A stretch of 64,000 nucleotides of DNA from an uncultured Rhodocyclaceae bacterium (GTDB lineage Bacteria; Pseudomonadota; Gammaproteobacteria; Burkholderiales; Rhodocyclaceae). Both the position numbers and the translations under genes were made by a program. Below are positions 8,458 through 17,353 of this stretch, piece after piece (position 1 is the stretch's first letter; every line of letters begins with the position of its first letter). Under the pieces are notes generated by a model. That model was not told the origin of the DNA and did no database searches. It was given only the letters and a program-made list of their open reading frames with translations. The stretch is taken from positions 1,488,001-1,552,000 of the forward strand of contig CAJQTY010000001.1 of the NCBI GenBank assembly GCA_907163075.1. The letters run 5' to 3'.

Positions 8458-10230
8458 ATGAAATCCACGCCGATCCGCTACTGCATCCGTCCGTCCAATC
8501 CTGCGGCACACCTTTTCGAAGTGAGCTGCGTCATCGAATCCCCCGCGCGTCGCGGACAGCGCCTGGCCCTGCCGGCATGGATTCCCGGCAGCTACCTGAT
8601 TCGCGATTTTGCCCGGCACATCGTCGCCATCCGCGCCGAATGCGCCGGCGAGCCGGTACGCCTGGACAAGATCGACAAGCATACGTGGCAGACCGCGCCG
8701 CTCAAACACGGCGCAGCGCTCACCGTCAGCTGCGAGGTTTACGCCTGGGACCTTTCGGTGCGCGGCGCCCACCTCGATGAAACGCATGCCTTCTTCAACG
8801 GCACCAGCGTCTTCCTGCGCGTGCTCGGACAGGAAGACGCACCCTGCCGCGTCGACATCCAGCCGCCCGCGGGCAGCGCGTACAAGGACTGGCGCGTCGC
8901 CACCGCGATGCTGCCGGCGTACGGCGAACCGCATTGTGCCCAAGACCTCGGCTTCGGACTGTACGGCGCCAGCAACTATGACGAACTGATCGACCACCCG
9001 GTCGAGATGGGGCGCTTCAGCCTCGCCCGCTTCGACGCCTGCGGCGTTCCACACGTGATCGCCATCAGCGGCCGGCACGATTGCGACATGGAACGGCTCA
9101 CCGCCGATCTCCAGCGCGTCTGCGAATGGCAGATCCGTTTCTTCGGCGAACCGGCCCCGATGCCGCACTACTGCTTTCTCGTTACGGCCGTCGGCGAAGG
9201 CTACGGCGGCCTCGAACATCGCGCCTCGACCGCCCTCCTCTGCTCGCGCAACGACCTGCCGCATCGCGGCATGCAGCGCGTCACCGAGGCTTACCGCACC
9301 CTCCTCGGCCTGTGCAGCCACGAATACTTCCACACCTGGAACGTCAAGCGCATCAAGCCGGCAGCCTTCACGCCGTACGATCTGGACAGCGAAAACTACA
9401 CGACGCTGCTCTGGGCTTTCGAAGGCATCACCTCGTACTACGACGACCTCGCGCTCCTGCGCAGCGGCGTCGTCGAGTTGAAGGACTGGCTCGAACTGAC
9501 CGCCAAAACGCTGAGCAACGTCCAGCGCACTCCTGGACGACAGCGGCAGACGCTGGCCGAATCGAGCTTCGACGCCTGGCACAAGTTCTATCGGCCGGAC
9601 GAAAACACGCCAAATGCGGTGGTCAGCTACTACGCCAAGGGAGCGCTCGTTGCCCTCGCGCTCGACCTGACACTGCGCGCCCGCAGCCGGGGCCTGACGT
9701 CGCTCGATGCTGTCATGCGCGCGCTTTGGCAGCGCTACGGCCAAACCGGCTGCGGCGTTGGCGAAGACGATATCCGGCTGCTCGCCGAAGAACTCTCGGG
9801 CGTGAATCTACGGCGCTTCTTTGCCGAAAGCGTGCACGGTACCGGCGACTTGCCGCTTGCGGAACTGCTCGCCCGCTTCGGCATCAAGCTGGAATGGGAG
9901 ACCGCCAATCTTCCCTCGCTCGGCGTCAAGACCGCCGACGAAGGCAAGGAACTCAGGCTGAGCACGGTTTTCGCCGGTAGCGGGGCGCAGACTGCCGGAC
10001 TCGCGGCCGGCGACATCCTGCTCGCCATCGACGGCCTGCGCGTCACGCCGGCGACCATCGACAAGCAACTTGGCCGCCACCAGCCCGGCGACACAATCGA
10101 GGTGCACGCTTTCCGGCGCGACGAATTGATGCACTTCACGGTCCGCCTCGACCCGCCGCCGCGCGACACCGCCAGACTGACCGCCGCGGCGCGCGGCAAA
10201 GACGCCAGGCGGGAATGGCTGGGCGCCTAG
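8458..10230 (+). CDS. M61 family peptidase with C-terminal PDZ domain
   Basis: This 590-residue protein belongs to the M61 glycyl aminopeptidase family, zinc enzymes removing N-terminal glycine or alanine residues. It starts with the beta-rich N-terminal domain (IRYCIRPSNPAAHLFEVSC, then AWIPGSYLIRDFARHI, a hallmark of the family). The GYGGLEHR motif follows, then the zinc site HEYFH at residues 288-292 within SHEYFHTWNVKRI. The downstream glutamate ligand region is WAFEGITSYYDDL. A PDZ domain occupies roughly residues 480-570 (AGSGAQTAGLAAGDILLAID). There is no clear signal peptide. It is followed after 53 bases by an insertion sequence. Confidence 0.93.
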   Translation: MKSTPIRYCIRPSNPAAHLFEVSCVIESPARRGQRLALPAWIPGSYLIRDFARHIVAIRAECAGEPVRLDKIDKHTWQTAPLKHGAALTVSCEVYAWDLSVRGAHLDETHAFFNGTSVFLRVLGQEDAPCRVDIQPPAGSAYKDWRVATAMLPAYGEPHCAQDLGFGLYGASNYDELIDHPVEMGRFSLARFDACGVPHVIAISGRHDCDMERLTADLQRVCEWQIRFFGEPAPMPHYCFLVTAVGEGYGGLEHRASTALLCSRNDLPHRGMQRVTEAYRTLLGLCSHEYFHTWNVKRIKPAAFTPYDLDSENYTTLLWAFEGITSYYDDLALLRSGVVELKDWLELTAKTLSNVQRTPGRQRQTLAESSFDAWHKFYRPDENTPNAVVSYYAKGALVALALDLTLRARSRGLTSLDAVMRALWQRYGQTGCGVGEDDIRLLAEELSGVNLRRFFAESVHGTGDLPLAELLARFGIKLEWETANLPSLGVKTADEGKELRLSTVFAGSGAQTAGLAAGDILLAIDGLRVTPATIDKQLGRHQPGDTIEVHAFRRDELMHFTVRLDPPPRDTARLTAAARGKDARREWLGA

Positions 10231-10296
10231 CGGCCTGGCAGGCTGTTTGCATAAGTTCCGGACGGTGTGCAACAGCACACTAGGTTCTGTTCTCAA

Positions 10297-11063
10297 TCAA
10301 GCCAGCCAGACGAAAGCACACGCGAGATGAACGAAAGACAGGAACGATTGGGCGAGTTTGTCGTAGCGCGTGGCGATGCGTCTGAATTGCTTGATCCGGC
10401 TGAAGAAACGTTCGATCAGGTTGCGGTCCTTGTAGATATGGTGATCGAAAGTTCGTTGATTGATTCGATTGGAGCGCGGCGGGATGACAGCCTGGCTGCC
10501 CTGTGCAGTAATGGTTTGGACAAAGGCATCCGAATCGTAACCCTTGTCCGCGACGACAAATTCGGCCGGCTGATCCTTGATCAGCGCTTCCGCCCGCTCG
10601 ATGTCGGTGATCTGCCCTGCCGAGAGAATCACGCGCAGAGGATTGCCCAAGGCATCGACCGCCACGTGCAGCTTGGTCGTTAGCCCGCCCCGCGAGCGAC
10701 CGATTTCCTGAAAGCCGGCTTTTTTTGGGCGCCTGCCGAGTGTTGGTGGGCACGTACGATCGTGGAGTCAATGAACAAATGCTCCATATCGGCATCGCCC
10801 CGCAAGGTCGTGGCCACACGCGCCCAAACGCCTTTCTTACGCCAACGGGAGAAGCGTACGAACGTTCGATGCCAATACCCAAATTCGGGCGGGAGATCAC
10901 GCCACGGGCTACCGGTACGCATGATCCAGAGAACAGCCTCGACGAAACGCCGATTGTCCTTGGCCGTGCGGCCTGGGTCGCTTGCCTTGCCTGGCAAAAG
11001 CTCTTCAATGCGCCCCCATTGGTCATCGCGCAACATCTTCCGGTCCATCCTGTCTCTGCCCAA
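10297..11063 (-). CDS. IS5-family DDE transposase, made by programmed -1 frameshift
   Basis: The first frame (11063-10680) begins at MGRDRMDRKMLRDDQWGRIE, or MDRKMLRDD at 11048, and carries the N-terminal domain and first catalytic aspartate (LFIDSTIV). The second frame resumes through IGRSRGGLTTKLHVAVDALG to the end at 10297, with the second aspartate (VVADKGYDSD) and the catalytic glutamate (RNLIERFFSRIK). Joining them at the A AAA AAG heptamer gives about 255 residues, the normal IS5-type length. The same frame order and slippery motif are known in IS427-like elements, so this is not counted as a pseudogene. The transposase would cut and insert its own element. Confidence 0.85.
10719..10725 (-). 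other. Slippery heptamer A AAA AAG for -1 ribosomal frameshifting
   Basis: On the minus strand the transposase reads CAA AAA AAG in the upstream frame. Slipping back one base on A AAA AAG moves ribosomes into the frame carrying KAGFQEIGRSRGG and the rest of the catalytic domain. Without slippage the upstream frame stops at 10680. The seven-A run is at 10720-10726 of the plus strand (as T residues). A following GC-rich stretch could form a stimulatory structure. Confidence 0.75.
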
Positions 11064-11186
11064 AAGTCAGGATATGACCATATTTCATTCCCCGTGAACA
11101 GCCCCTTGCTATGTCTTTGACTGTAAACGAATTTCCCGGCCAATATCTCATATGGCATACAACACTCGATTGATTGAGAACAGACC

Positions 11187-12566
11187 CTAGCCCAGTTCCC
11201 GCACCGCCCGCCACAACAAGCCGCCGAGCAGCGTCGCGGCGAGTACCAGGCTGGCCAGTGACGCGATCCAGAAACCGGCAACACCCATCGGCGATGCCGC
11301 GCGGTAGGCCAGCCACCAGCCGCCGAGCAAGCCGACGCCCCAGAAGCAGACGATATGCACCAGCATCGGCACGAAAGTGATCTTGTAGCCGCGTAGCGCG
11401 AAGGCCGCAACGGTCTGCAGCGCGTCGAACACCTGGTAAACCGCGACGTAAATGATCAGCGAAAGCGCGACGAGGCGAACCTCGGTGTCGCTGGACGAGG
11501 CCATCACCAGCGCCTCCTCGCTCAACCACAGCAGGAAACCCAGGATCGAGGCGAGCAGGCAGGCCAGCAGCAGACCGGCGCCGGCTGCTACGCGCGCCCG
11601 CGGCCAGTCGCGCGCGCCAGCCGCCTGCCCGACCTGCGCCAGCGTGGCGATGGACAACGCCAGCGGCAGCATGTAGCAGATACCGGCAAGGTTGGCGACG
11701 ATACGATGGCCGGCGACCACCGACGCGCCGAGTGGCGCCACGAACAGAGCGATCAGGGTAAAGGCCGAAATTTCGACGAAACTGGACAGCCCCATCGGCA
11801 AGCCGAGCCGCAGCAGTTCGCGCAGCATCCTCAGGCGCGGCGGCTGCCAGCCGTGCACCAGACGATAAGGCGCCAGCCGCCTGCTGAGCGCCATGTGCAT
11901 GGCGCCGCAAAGCAGCGCAAACCAGCCGACCAGCGCGTTCGAAATTCCGCAGCCGAGTGCGCCCAGTGGCTCTGCCCCGATTTTTCCGGTGACCAGCAGC
12001 CAGGCCACGATGCCGTGCAGCAGGGTGCAGCCGAGCGAAATCAGCATCAGCGGACGCGGCTGCCCGAGCGCGTTGGAAAACGAGAAGAACGTGCGGTAGA
12101 GCAGAGCGGCGGGCATTCCCCAGGCGAGCATGGAAAGGTAGGCACGGGCCTTCGTTTCCACGCCTGGCTCGATGTCCGCCAGTCCAAGGAGGGCATCGGG
12201 GTGGTACAGAAACATCACCCCCGGCACGGCCAGCAGCAGGGCCAGCCAGAATGCCTGTTGCAGGGCGCCGGCAATCTCGCCGTCCTGCCCAGCGCCCTTG
12301 AGATGCGCCACCGTCGGCGCTATGGCCTGGAGAATGCCGGCCAGGGCGAAGATCACGGCAATGTATATTCCGCCGCCAACGGCCACCGCCGCCAGATCCT
12401 CAGTACCGAAATGCCCGAGCAGCACGGTGTCGATCACCATCGTGCCCATCGAGGCCAGTTGGGCAATCAGCATCGGCACGGCGTGCCGCAGAATCAGGCG
12501 GGTCTGCTGCGCGAACATCGGCCGGGATGTCCTGGGGAAGCCGGTTACCGGGTCTCCCCGGCTCAT
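11187..12566 (-). CDS. MATE family efflux transporter
   Basis: This 459-residue (443 if started at 12518) inner-membrane protein should expel cationic drugs or metabolites in exchange for sodium ions or protons. About twelve hydrophobic segments are visible in two similar halves. The opening RLILRHAVPMLIAQLASMGTMVIDTVLLG and the conserved second-half opening RELLRLGLPMGLSSFVEIS are MATE hallmarks. The start at 12566 has GGAGGA almost touching the ATG; the ATG at 12518 (MFAQQTRL) is a good alternative. The open frame extends further upstream but overlaps the FAH gene. The stop TAG is part of the CTAG at the IS junction, and the protein ends ALLRAVRELG-like, so it seems complete. Confidence 0.92.
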   Translation of the reverse strand: MSRGDPVTGFPRTSRPMFAQQTRLILRHAVPMLIAQLASMGTMVIDTVLLGHFGTEDLAAVAVGGGIYIAVIFALAGILQAIAPTVAHLKGAGQDGEIAGALQQAFWLALLLAVPGVMFLYHPDALLGLADIEPGVETKARAYLSMLAWGMPAALLYRTFFSFSNALGQPRPLMLISLGCTLLHGIVAWLLVTGKIGAEPLGALGCGISNALVGWFALLCGAMHMALSRRLAPYRLVHGWQPPRLRMLRELLRLGLPMGLSSFVEISAFTLIALFVAPLGASVVAGHRIVANLAGICYMLPLALSIATLAQVGQAAGARDWPRARVAAGAGLLLACLLASILGFLLWLSEEALVMASSSDTEVRLVALSLIIYVAVYQVFDALQTVAAFALRGYKITFVPMLVHIVCFWGVGLLGGWWLAYRAASPMGVAGFWIASLASLVLAATLLGGLLWRAVRELG

Positions 12567-12583
12567 TCCTCCCCCGCCCCCGG

Positions 12584-13267
12584 TCAGACCAGCGTGATTT
12601 TTAGCTCGCCGACGCCGTCGACGCCGCCCTCGAGGATGTCGCCGCGCACGACGGTCGATACACCGGCCGGTGTTCCGGTAAAGATCAGGTCTCCCGGCGC
12701 CAGGCACACGTAGGTCGACAGGTTGGCAATCACTTCGGCGACCGTCCACGACATATGGGACAGATCGCCGCTCTGCTGCAGCTCGCCGTTGACCTTGAGC
12801 CAGATGGCGCCCGTGACCGGATGGCCCACCTCGGCGGCCGGCCGCAGCGCGCTGATCGGGCCGCTCTGATCGAAGCCTTTGGCCATGTCCCACGGGTGCC
12901 CCTTCTCCTTGGCGCGCGCCTGGAGATCGCGACGCGTCAGGTCGAGGCCGACGGCGTAGCCAAAGACGCAGGCCAGCGCATTTTCGGGCGCGATGTCGGA
13001 ACCACCCTTGCCCAGCGCGACGACCAGTTCGATTTCATGTTGCAGCTTACCGGTCATCGGCGGATAAACGACATCGCCGCCGCCGGGGACCAGGGCGTCC
13101 GCCGGCTTGCTGAAGAAGAACGGCGGCTCGCGCGTATCGGCGCCCATTTCCGCCGCATGATCGGCGTAATTGCGCCCGACGCAATAGACACGGCGTACCG
13201 GGAACGCCGCTTCGCTGCCGACGACGGAGAGGACGACCTGCGGCGCAGGCGGGAAAACATAGTTCAT
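12584..13267 (-). CDS. Fumarylacetoacetate hydrolase family protein
   Basis: This 227-residue protein is a small FAH-fold enzyme, a family that hydrolyses or decarboxylates acylpyruvates and related oxo-acids with a divalent metal. Features in order are [16 protein letters not shown], the [10 protein letters not shown] substrate loop, the metal ligands [27 protein letters not shown], the [10 protein letters not shown] motif, and [11 protein letters not shown]. The length and motif set match the YcgM/FAHD1-like subgroup (acylpyruvate hydrolase or oxaloacetate decarboxylase). The exact substrate cannot be set from sequence alone. It lies between the MATE exporter and the NIF3 gene, all on the minus strand with short gaps. 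Confidence 0.93.
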   Translation of the reverse strand: MNYVFPPAPQVVLSVVGSEAAFPVRRVYCVGRNYADHAAEMGADTREPPFFFSKPADALVPGGGDVVYPPMTGKLQHEIELVVALGKGGSDIAPENALACVFGYAVGLDLTRRDLQARAKEKGHPWDMAKGFDQSGPISALRPAAEVGHPVTGAIWLKVNGELQQSGDLSHMSWTVAEVIANLSTYVCLAPGDLIFTGTPAGVSTVVRGDILEGGVDGVGELKITLV

Positions 13268-13285
13268 GGAAACTCCAAAAAAGGG

Positions 13286-14032
13286 CTAAACCGGATTGTC
13301 AATATCGACGAACTCGCACTCGAGGCCGAAACGCTCGGCCAGATGCGCGGCCAGGGCCTGCACGCCGTAGCGTTCAGTCGCGTGATGCCCGGCAGCAATA
13401 TAGGCCACTCCCGACTCGCGCGCCAGGTGCACCGTCGGCTCGGAGATTTCTCCCGAAAGGTAGGCGTCGACCCTGTGTGCAATCGCCGCCTCGAAATAGC
13501 CCTGAGCGCCGCCCGAACACCAGGCGATTCGGCTCACCAGCCGCGCACCGTCGCCGATCACCTGCGGTTCGCGCCTCAGCCCGGCGGCGATGCCACGAAC
13601 CAGCTGCGCCAGCAGCAGCGGCGCCGACAGGCGGCCGATACAGCCGATATCCTGCTCGCCGAAGCGGCCTTCCACCGTCCAGCCCAGACGCCGGGCCAGT
13701 TGCACGTTGTTGCCGAACTCGCCGTGACTGTCGAGCGGCAGGTGATAACCGATCAGATTGATGTCATGCCCGAGCAGCGCCTGCAGGCGCGACTTGCGCA
13801 CCCCGGTCACGCGCCCGTCCTCGCCGCGCCAGAACCAGCCGTGATGCACCAGCAGCGCGTCGGCGCCGCGGGCAATGGCGGCATCGACCAGCGCCTGGCT
13901 GGCGCTCACACCGGCGACGATGCGCCGCACCTCGGAACGACCTTCCACTTGCAGGCCATTTGGGCAATAATCCTTAAAATGCGCGGATTCGAGCAGTTCA
14001 TCGAGATAGCGCGTCAATTCTTCACATTTCAA
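13286..14032 (-). CDS. NIF3-like dinuclear metal-center hexameric protein
   Basis: The product is 248 residues from a TTG at 14032 with AGGGGAG seven bases upstream. It starts LKCEELTRYLDELLE, the usual position for the family (KDYCPNGLQVEG follows). Motifs HHGWFWRGE, YHLPLDSHGEFGNNVQLAR and the C-terminal GEISEPTVHLARE and AGHHATERYG supply the histidine, aspartate and glutamate metal ligands. YbgI-type proteins form toroidal hexamers with two metals per subunit; their role is unsettled (a GTP cyclohydrolase I type 2 annotation is often seen). An ATG at 14053 would overlap the divergent protease start, so the TTG is preferred. Confidence 0.88.
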   Translation of the reverse strand: MKCEELTRYLDELLESAHFKDYCPNGLQVEGRSEVRRIVAGVSASQALVDAAIARGADALLVHHGWFWRGEDGRVTGVRKSRLQALLGHDINLIGYHLPLDSHGEFGNNVQLARRLGWTVEGRFGEQDIGCIGRLSAPLLLAQLVRGIAAGLRREPQVIGDGARLVSRIAWCSGGAQGYFEAAIAHRVDAYLSGEISEPTVHLARESGVAYIAAGHHATERYGVQALAAHLAERFGLECEFVDIDNPV

Positions 14033-14051
14033 TCTTTGGCTCCCCTCATTC

Positions 14052-15227
14052 ATGCGCAAACTTTGGCTGATTTTTGCACAAACCGTCACGGTTAGTCTTG
14101 CCGTCTTCTTTGTCGTCAGCACGCTCAAGCCCGAATGGCTGGGCAAACCGATCAGCACCGGCCCCAGCGTCGTTGCGCTGCAGCAATCGGCAAACGTCGG
14201 CGAGCCGGTGATCGCTACCGGCTCCTACCGCGAGGCGGCGAAAAAAGCGCTGCCCTCGGTGGTGCATATCTTCACCACGCAGAAAATCAGAACTCCTCGC
14301 CATCCGCTGATCGACGACCCGATATTCCGCCACTTCTTCGGCGAGCGGCCGGAATCGGAGGGGCCGAGCAACTCCGGACTGGGCTCGGGCGTCATCGTCA
14401 GCAGCAACGGCAATATTCTCACCAATTTCCACGTCGTCGACGGCGCCGACCAGATCGAAGTCGCCCTCAACGACGGGCACAGCCTGAAAGCGCGCCTGGT
14501 CGGCAGCGACCCCGAATCGGATCTCGCCGTGTTGCAGATCGATCCGGACAAAGCCAAGGAACTCAGGCTGCCGGCGATCACCCTCGGCCAGATGGACGAG
14601 GTGATCGTCGGCGACGTCGTGCTGGCCATCGGCAATCCCTTTGGCGTCGGTCAGACGGTGACCATGGGCATCGTCTCGGCGCTTGGCCGTTCGCACCTGG
14701 GCATCAACACCTTCGAGAATTTCATCCAGACCGACGCCGCCATCAACCCCGGCAACTCGGGCGGCGCGCTGATCGACAGCCGCGGCAGCCTGGTCGGCAT
14801 CAACACGGCGATTTATTCGCGTTCCGGCGGCTCGCTCGGCATTGGCTTCGCCATCCCGATATCGACGGCCCAGAATGTCATGGAACAGATCATCCAGAAC
14901 GGCACCGTGACGCGCGGCTGGATCGGCGTCGAAGTACAGGAGATCACCCAGGAACTTGCCGAATCGTTCGGACTGACGGAAGCGGGCGGCGCCCTGATCG
15001 CCGGCGTACAGCGCGGCAGCCCGGCCGACGTCGGCGGCGTCAAACCGGGCGACATCCTGCTCGCGGTGGATGGAAAACCGGTCAAGGACCCGCAGGTCAT
15101 GCTCGATCTGATCGCCAGCCAGAAACCCGGCGACGTGGTTCCGTTCAAGCTGCGCCGTCAGAAGGCGCTGTTCGACACCACGATCCGCATCGGCAAACGA
15201 CCGCCCCTGCGCCGCGACCGCGAGTAA
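14052..15227 (+). CDS. DegS/AlgW-like trypsin-like serine protease with one PDZ domain
   Basis: This 391-residue protein is an S1C (HtrA family) protease anchored in the inner membrane with its catalytic part in the periplasm. An N-terminal membrane segment (LWLIFAQTVTVSLAVFFVV) precedes the protease. The catalytic triad is visible as H127 (NFHVV), D157 (SDLAVLQID) and S236 (NPGNSGGALID). A single PDZ domain (residues about 290-380, containing GGVKPGDILLAVDGKPV) follows. One PDZ plus a membrane anchor fits DegS/AlgW, which cleave anti-sigma factors during envelope stress, better than the two-PDZ DegP. No rse genes lie nearby. It is transcribed away from NIF3 and converges on tatC, with almost no gap. 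Confidence 0.93.
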   Translation: MRKLWLIFAQTVTVSLAVFFVVSTLKPEWLGKPISTGPSVVALQQSANVGEPVIATGSYREAAKKALPSVVHIFTTQKIRTPRHPLIDDPIFRHFFGERPESEGPSNSGLGSGVIVSSNGNILTNFHVVDGADQIEVALNDGHSLKARLVGSDPESDLAVLQIDPDKAKELRLPAITLGQMDEVIVGDVVLAIGNPFGVGQTVTMGIVSALGRSHLGINTFENFIQTDAAINPGNSGGALIDSRGSLVGINTAIYSRSGGSLGIGFAIPISTAQNVMEQIIQNGTVTRGWIGVEVQEITQELAESFGLTEAGGALIAGVQRGSPADVGGVKPGDILLAVDGKPVKDPQVMLDLIASQKPGDVVPFKLRRQKALFDTTIRIGKRPPLRRDRE

Positions 15228-15228
15228 T

Positions 15229-15969
15229 TCAGCCGCCGTCGGCGCCGGCCGCCTGCGGCTTGCTGATCAGGCGCGCCACCAGCATCCCCAGCTCGAAGAG
15301 CAGACACAGCGGGATGGCCAGCATGAGCTGCGAAACGACGTCCGGCGGCGTGACGATGGCGCCCACGACGAACGCGCCGACGATCACGTACGGGCGCCAT
15401 TCCTTGAGCGTGGCGAGTTCGACGATGTGCATCTGGACCAGGACAATCACAATCACCGGCACTTCGAAGGTCACGCCGAAAGCGATGAAGGTACTCATCA
15501 CGAAGGACAGGTACTTTTCGATATCGGTCATCCAGGCGACACCTTCCGGCGCCACCTTGGCCATGAATCCGAAGACGGTCGGGAAGACCAGGAAATAGGC
15601 GAAGGCCATGCCGACAAAGAACAGGACCACGCTGGTCGCGACCAGCGGCACCGCCAGCCGCTTCTCGTGGGCGTACAGGCCGGGCGCGACGAAAGCCCAT
15701 ACCTGATAAAGAACGTACGGCAGGGCGATGAGGAAAGCGACCATCAGCGTCACCTTCATCGGCACCAGGAAAACGCCGACAACGTCGGTAGCGATCATCT
15801 GCCCGCCTTTTGGCAATGTCGCCAGCAGCGGCTGCGCGAGCAGCGCATACAACTCCTTGGACCAGGGGAACAGGCAGACAAAGATGATGCCGATGGACAG
15901 CAGCGCTCTAATCAGGCGATCGCGCAACTCGACAAGATGCGAGAGGAAGGAATCTTCCGACTGATCCAT
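15229..15969 (-). CDS. tatC: Sec-independent protein translocase TatC
   Basis: This 246-residue integral membrane protein is the core receptor of the twin-arginine translocase and binds the RR signal peptide of folded cargo. The N-terminus FLSHLVELRDRLIRALL is the classical TatC signature. Six membrane spans follow, with FVAPGLYAHEKRLAVPL and a conserved glutamate-bearing stretch (GVTFEVPVI). The length is typical. It ends the hisE-HIT-tatA-tatB-tatC series, six bases after tatB, and its stop nearly touches the stop of the convergent protease gene. Confidence 0.98.
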   Translation of the reverse strand: MDQSEDSFLSHLVELRDRLIRALLSIGIIFVCLFPWSKELYALLAQPLLATLPKGGQMIATDVVGVFLVPMKVTLMVAFLIALPYVLYQVWAFVAPGLYAHEKRLAVPLVATSVVLFFVGMAFAYFLVFPTVFGFMAKVAPEGVAWMTDIEKYLSFVMSTFIAFGVTFEVPVIVIVLVQMHIVELATLKEWRPYVIVGAFVVGAIVTPPDVVSQLMLAIPLCLLFELGMLVARLISKPQAAGADGG

Positions 15970-15975
15970 GCGTCG

Positions 15976-16335
15976 TTATGACTTGGGTACCGGGCTGGCG
16001 GGCGCATCGGCCGCCAGCGCTGTTTCGCTCCGCGCCCCGACGTCCTGAACGACCGCTTGGGCCGTCGCCGTTACGGTCTGCTCAACGGATTGCATTTCGC
16101 TGGCCACGCTGCGCTCGAAGTTGCGTGCGGAATCCTGCATATCCGCCTGCATTTTCTTCAGCTCGTCGAGCTGAATTTCGCGGCTGATGTCGGCCTTGAC
16201 ATCATTGACGTAGCGCTGCATGCGCCCGAGCAGAAGCCCGGCCGTGCGCGCCACCTTGGGCAACCGCTCGGGGCCGATCACGACCAGGGCGACTATGCCA
16301 ATGACAATCAACTCGGAAAAACCGACGTCGAACAT
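15976..16335 (-). CDS. tatB: Sec-independent protein translocase TatB
   Basis: This 119-residue protein forms the TatBC receptor complex. It begins MFDVGFSELIVIGIVALVV, the single N-terminal membrane span, then GPERLPKVARTAG with the conserved glycine-proline hinge. A long amphipathic, charged helix (KADISREIQLDELKKMQADM) and a variable tail rich in alanine follow. It lies between tatA (83-base gap) and tatC (6-base gap). Confidence 0.96.
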   Translation of the reverse strand: MFDVGFSELIVIGIVALVVIGPERLPKVARTAGLLLGRMQRYVNDVKADISREIQLDELKKMQADMQDSARNFERSVASEMQSVEQTVTATAQAVVQDVGARSETALAADAPASPVPKS

Positions 16336-16418
16336 GGTGAGCAGTCAAGAGTAAGAAAGAGGAGCGAAGAAGAGGCAGGCGGAATCGCGACCGGCTCAGC
16401 CTTCTGCTGCGCTGGGGA

Positions 16419-16658
16419 TCACGACTTGGTCTTTTCCTTGACTTCACCCTCGATCGTCTGCCCGCCGCTGACCTGCTGTGGCGGAGTGCCGGCGTTGTCT
16501 GCCGGCTTGCCCTCGGACGACGCATCCTTCATGCCTTCCTTGAAGCCCTTCACGGCACCGCCAAGATCCTCACCGATATTGCGCAGTTTCTTGGTCCCGA
16601 AAACAAGCATGACGATGACCAGAACGATCAGCCAGTGCCAGATACTGAGGCTGCCCAT
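16419..16658 (-). CDS. tatA: Sec-independent protein translocase TatA
   Basis: This 79-residue protein polymerises into the pore of the Tat system. [20 protein letters not shown] is the membrane span, followed by the [19 protein letters not shown] hinge and amphipathic helix, diagnostic of TatA. The rest is a charged, flexible tail ending in KEKTKS. It begins 12 bases after the HIT gene stop and leads into tatB. Confidence 0.97.
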   Translation of the reverse strand: MGSLSIWHWLIVLVIVMLVFGTKKLRNIGEDLGGAVKGFKEGMKDASSEGKPADNAGTPPQQVSGGQTIEGEVKEKTKS

Positions 16659-16669
16659 GATTTATCTCC

Positions 16670-17020
16670 TTAAATTCGCTTGAGCATCGGGCCGACCGGA
16701 TCAGGCCCGCCAACGATATGCGCGTGCAGGTGTTGCACTTCCTGCTGCCCGACACGCCCAGTGTTGATGATGAGGCGAAATCCGTCGGGGCTGCCGTTCT
16801 CCGTCGCCAGCTGGTTGGCAACGGCCAGCATTCGCCCGAGCAGCAAGGTATCTTCGCCGGCAATCGTCGCCAGCGAAGTGATATGGCGTCTGGGAATCAC
16901 CAGCAGATGCAAGGGACGCGCCGGATTGATATCGTGGAAAGCGAAAACGTCGTCGTCTTCGTACACCTTGCGCGAAGGTATTTCGCCGCGCGCTATCTTG
17001 CAGAACAGGCAGTTGTCCAT
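16670..17020 (-). CDS. Histidine triad (HIT) nucleotide-binding protein
   Basis: This 116-residue HIT-fold protein probably hydrolyses adenosine phosphoramidates or related nucleotidyl conjugates (HinT-like). The N-terminal CLFCKIARGEIPS carries the CxxC zinc-type site of the family, and the catalytic triad is HLHAHIV near residue 100. The ATG at 17020 (MDNCLFCK) has AGG five bases upstream; a GTG two codons upstream is less likely. The HIT gene between hisE and tatA is a standard neighbour arrangement in beta- and gammaproteobacteria. Confidence 0.96.
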   Translation of the reverse strand: MDNCLFCKIARGEIPSRKVYEDDDVFAFHDINPARPLHLLVIPRRHITSLATIAGEDTLLLGRMLAVANQLATENGSPDGFRLIINTGRVGQQEVQHLHAHIVGGPDPVGPMLKRI

Positions 17021-17026
17021 GAACAC

Positions 17027-17353
17027 CTACTTCGCCGGCCGTGATTTCTTTTCGTCGATCCCGGAAATCCCCTCGCGCCGGCGCATTTCCTGGGAGACAT
17101 CCTCGATTCCCATGCCGTAAAAGGCCAACAGCACCATCACGTGGTAAATCAGGTCGGTCGACTCCCAGACGATGTTCAGGCGCTTGCCATCCTTGGACGC
17201 CATGATCAGTTCGGCCGTTTCCTCGCCAATCTTCTTCAGGATGGAGTCCGGACCGTTGGCGAACAACTTGGCGGTGTAAGACGTTTCCGGATCGGCGTGA
17301 CGACGCGTGGCCAGCGTATCGGAGAGGCGATGCAGGATGTCGTGAGTGCTCAT
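17027..17353 (-). CDS. hisE: Phosphoribosyl-ATP pyrophosphatase
   Basis: This 108-residue enzyme hydrolyses phosphoribosyl-ATP to phosphoribosyl-AMP, the second step of histidine synthesis. The MazG-like fold shows TLATRRHADPETSYTAKLF, KKIGEETAELIMASK with its metal-binding glutamates, and ESTDLIYHVMVLLAFYGM. Its stop is six bases before the HIT start. Usually hisI sits directly upstream; here an alcohol dehydrogenase and an SRPBCC gene separate them. Confidence 0.97.
   Translation of the reverse strand: MSTHDILHRLSDTLATRRHADPETSYTAKLFANGPDSILKKIGEETAELIMASKDGKRLNIVWESTDLIYHVMVLLAFYGMGIEDVSQEMRRREGISGIDEKKSRPAK

Larger units (their letters stand above)
10284..11186 (-). mobile_element. IS5-family insertion sequence (IS427-like group), 903 bp
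   Basis: The element is bounded by near-perfect inverted ends: the left end starts GTTCTGTTCTCAATCAA, and the right end, read in reverse complement, starts GGTCTGTTCTCAATCAA. Both ends are flanked by CTAG (10280-10283 and 11187-11190), a four-base target duplication typical of this group. It carries one transposase gene in two overlapping frames. The ends, reading frames and DDE residues all look intact, so the insertion appears recent and possibly active. It sits between convergent M61 and MATE genes, and its right-hand CTAG supplies the stop codon of the MATE gene. Confidence 0.93.

Noticed and set aside
10280-11410. Long minus-strand frame through the insertion sequence
   Set aside because: It is the third, non-coding frame of the transposase region; the true protein is the two frames joined at the slippery site.
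11187-12566. MATE gene truncated by the insertion sequence
   Set aside because: The stop is at the insertion edge, but the protein has full MATE length and the stop lies in the duplicated target, so it is most likely the original end.
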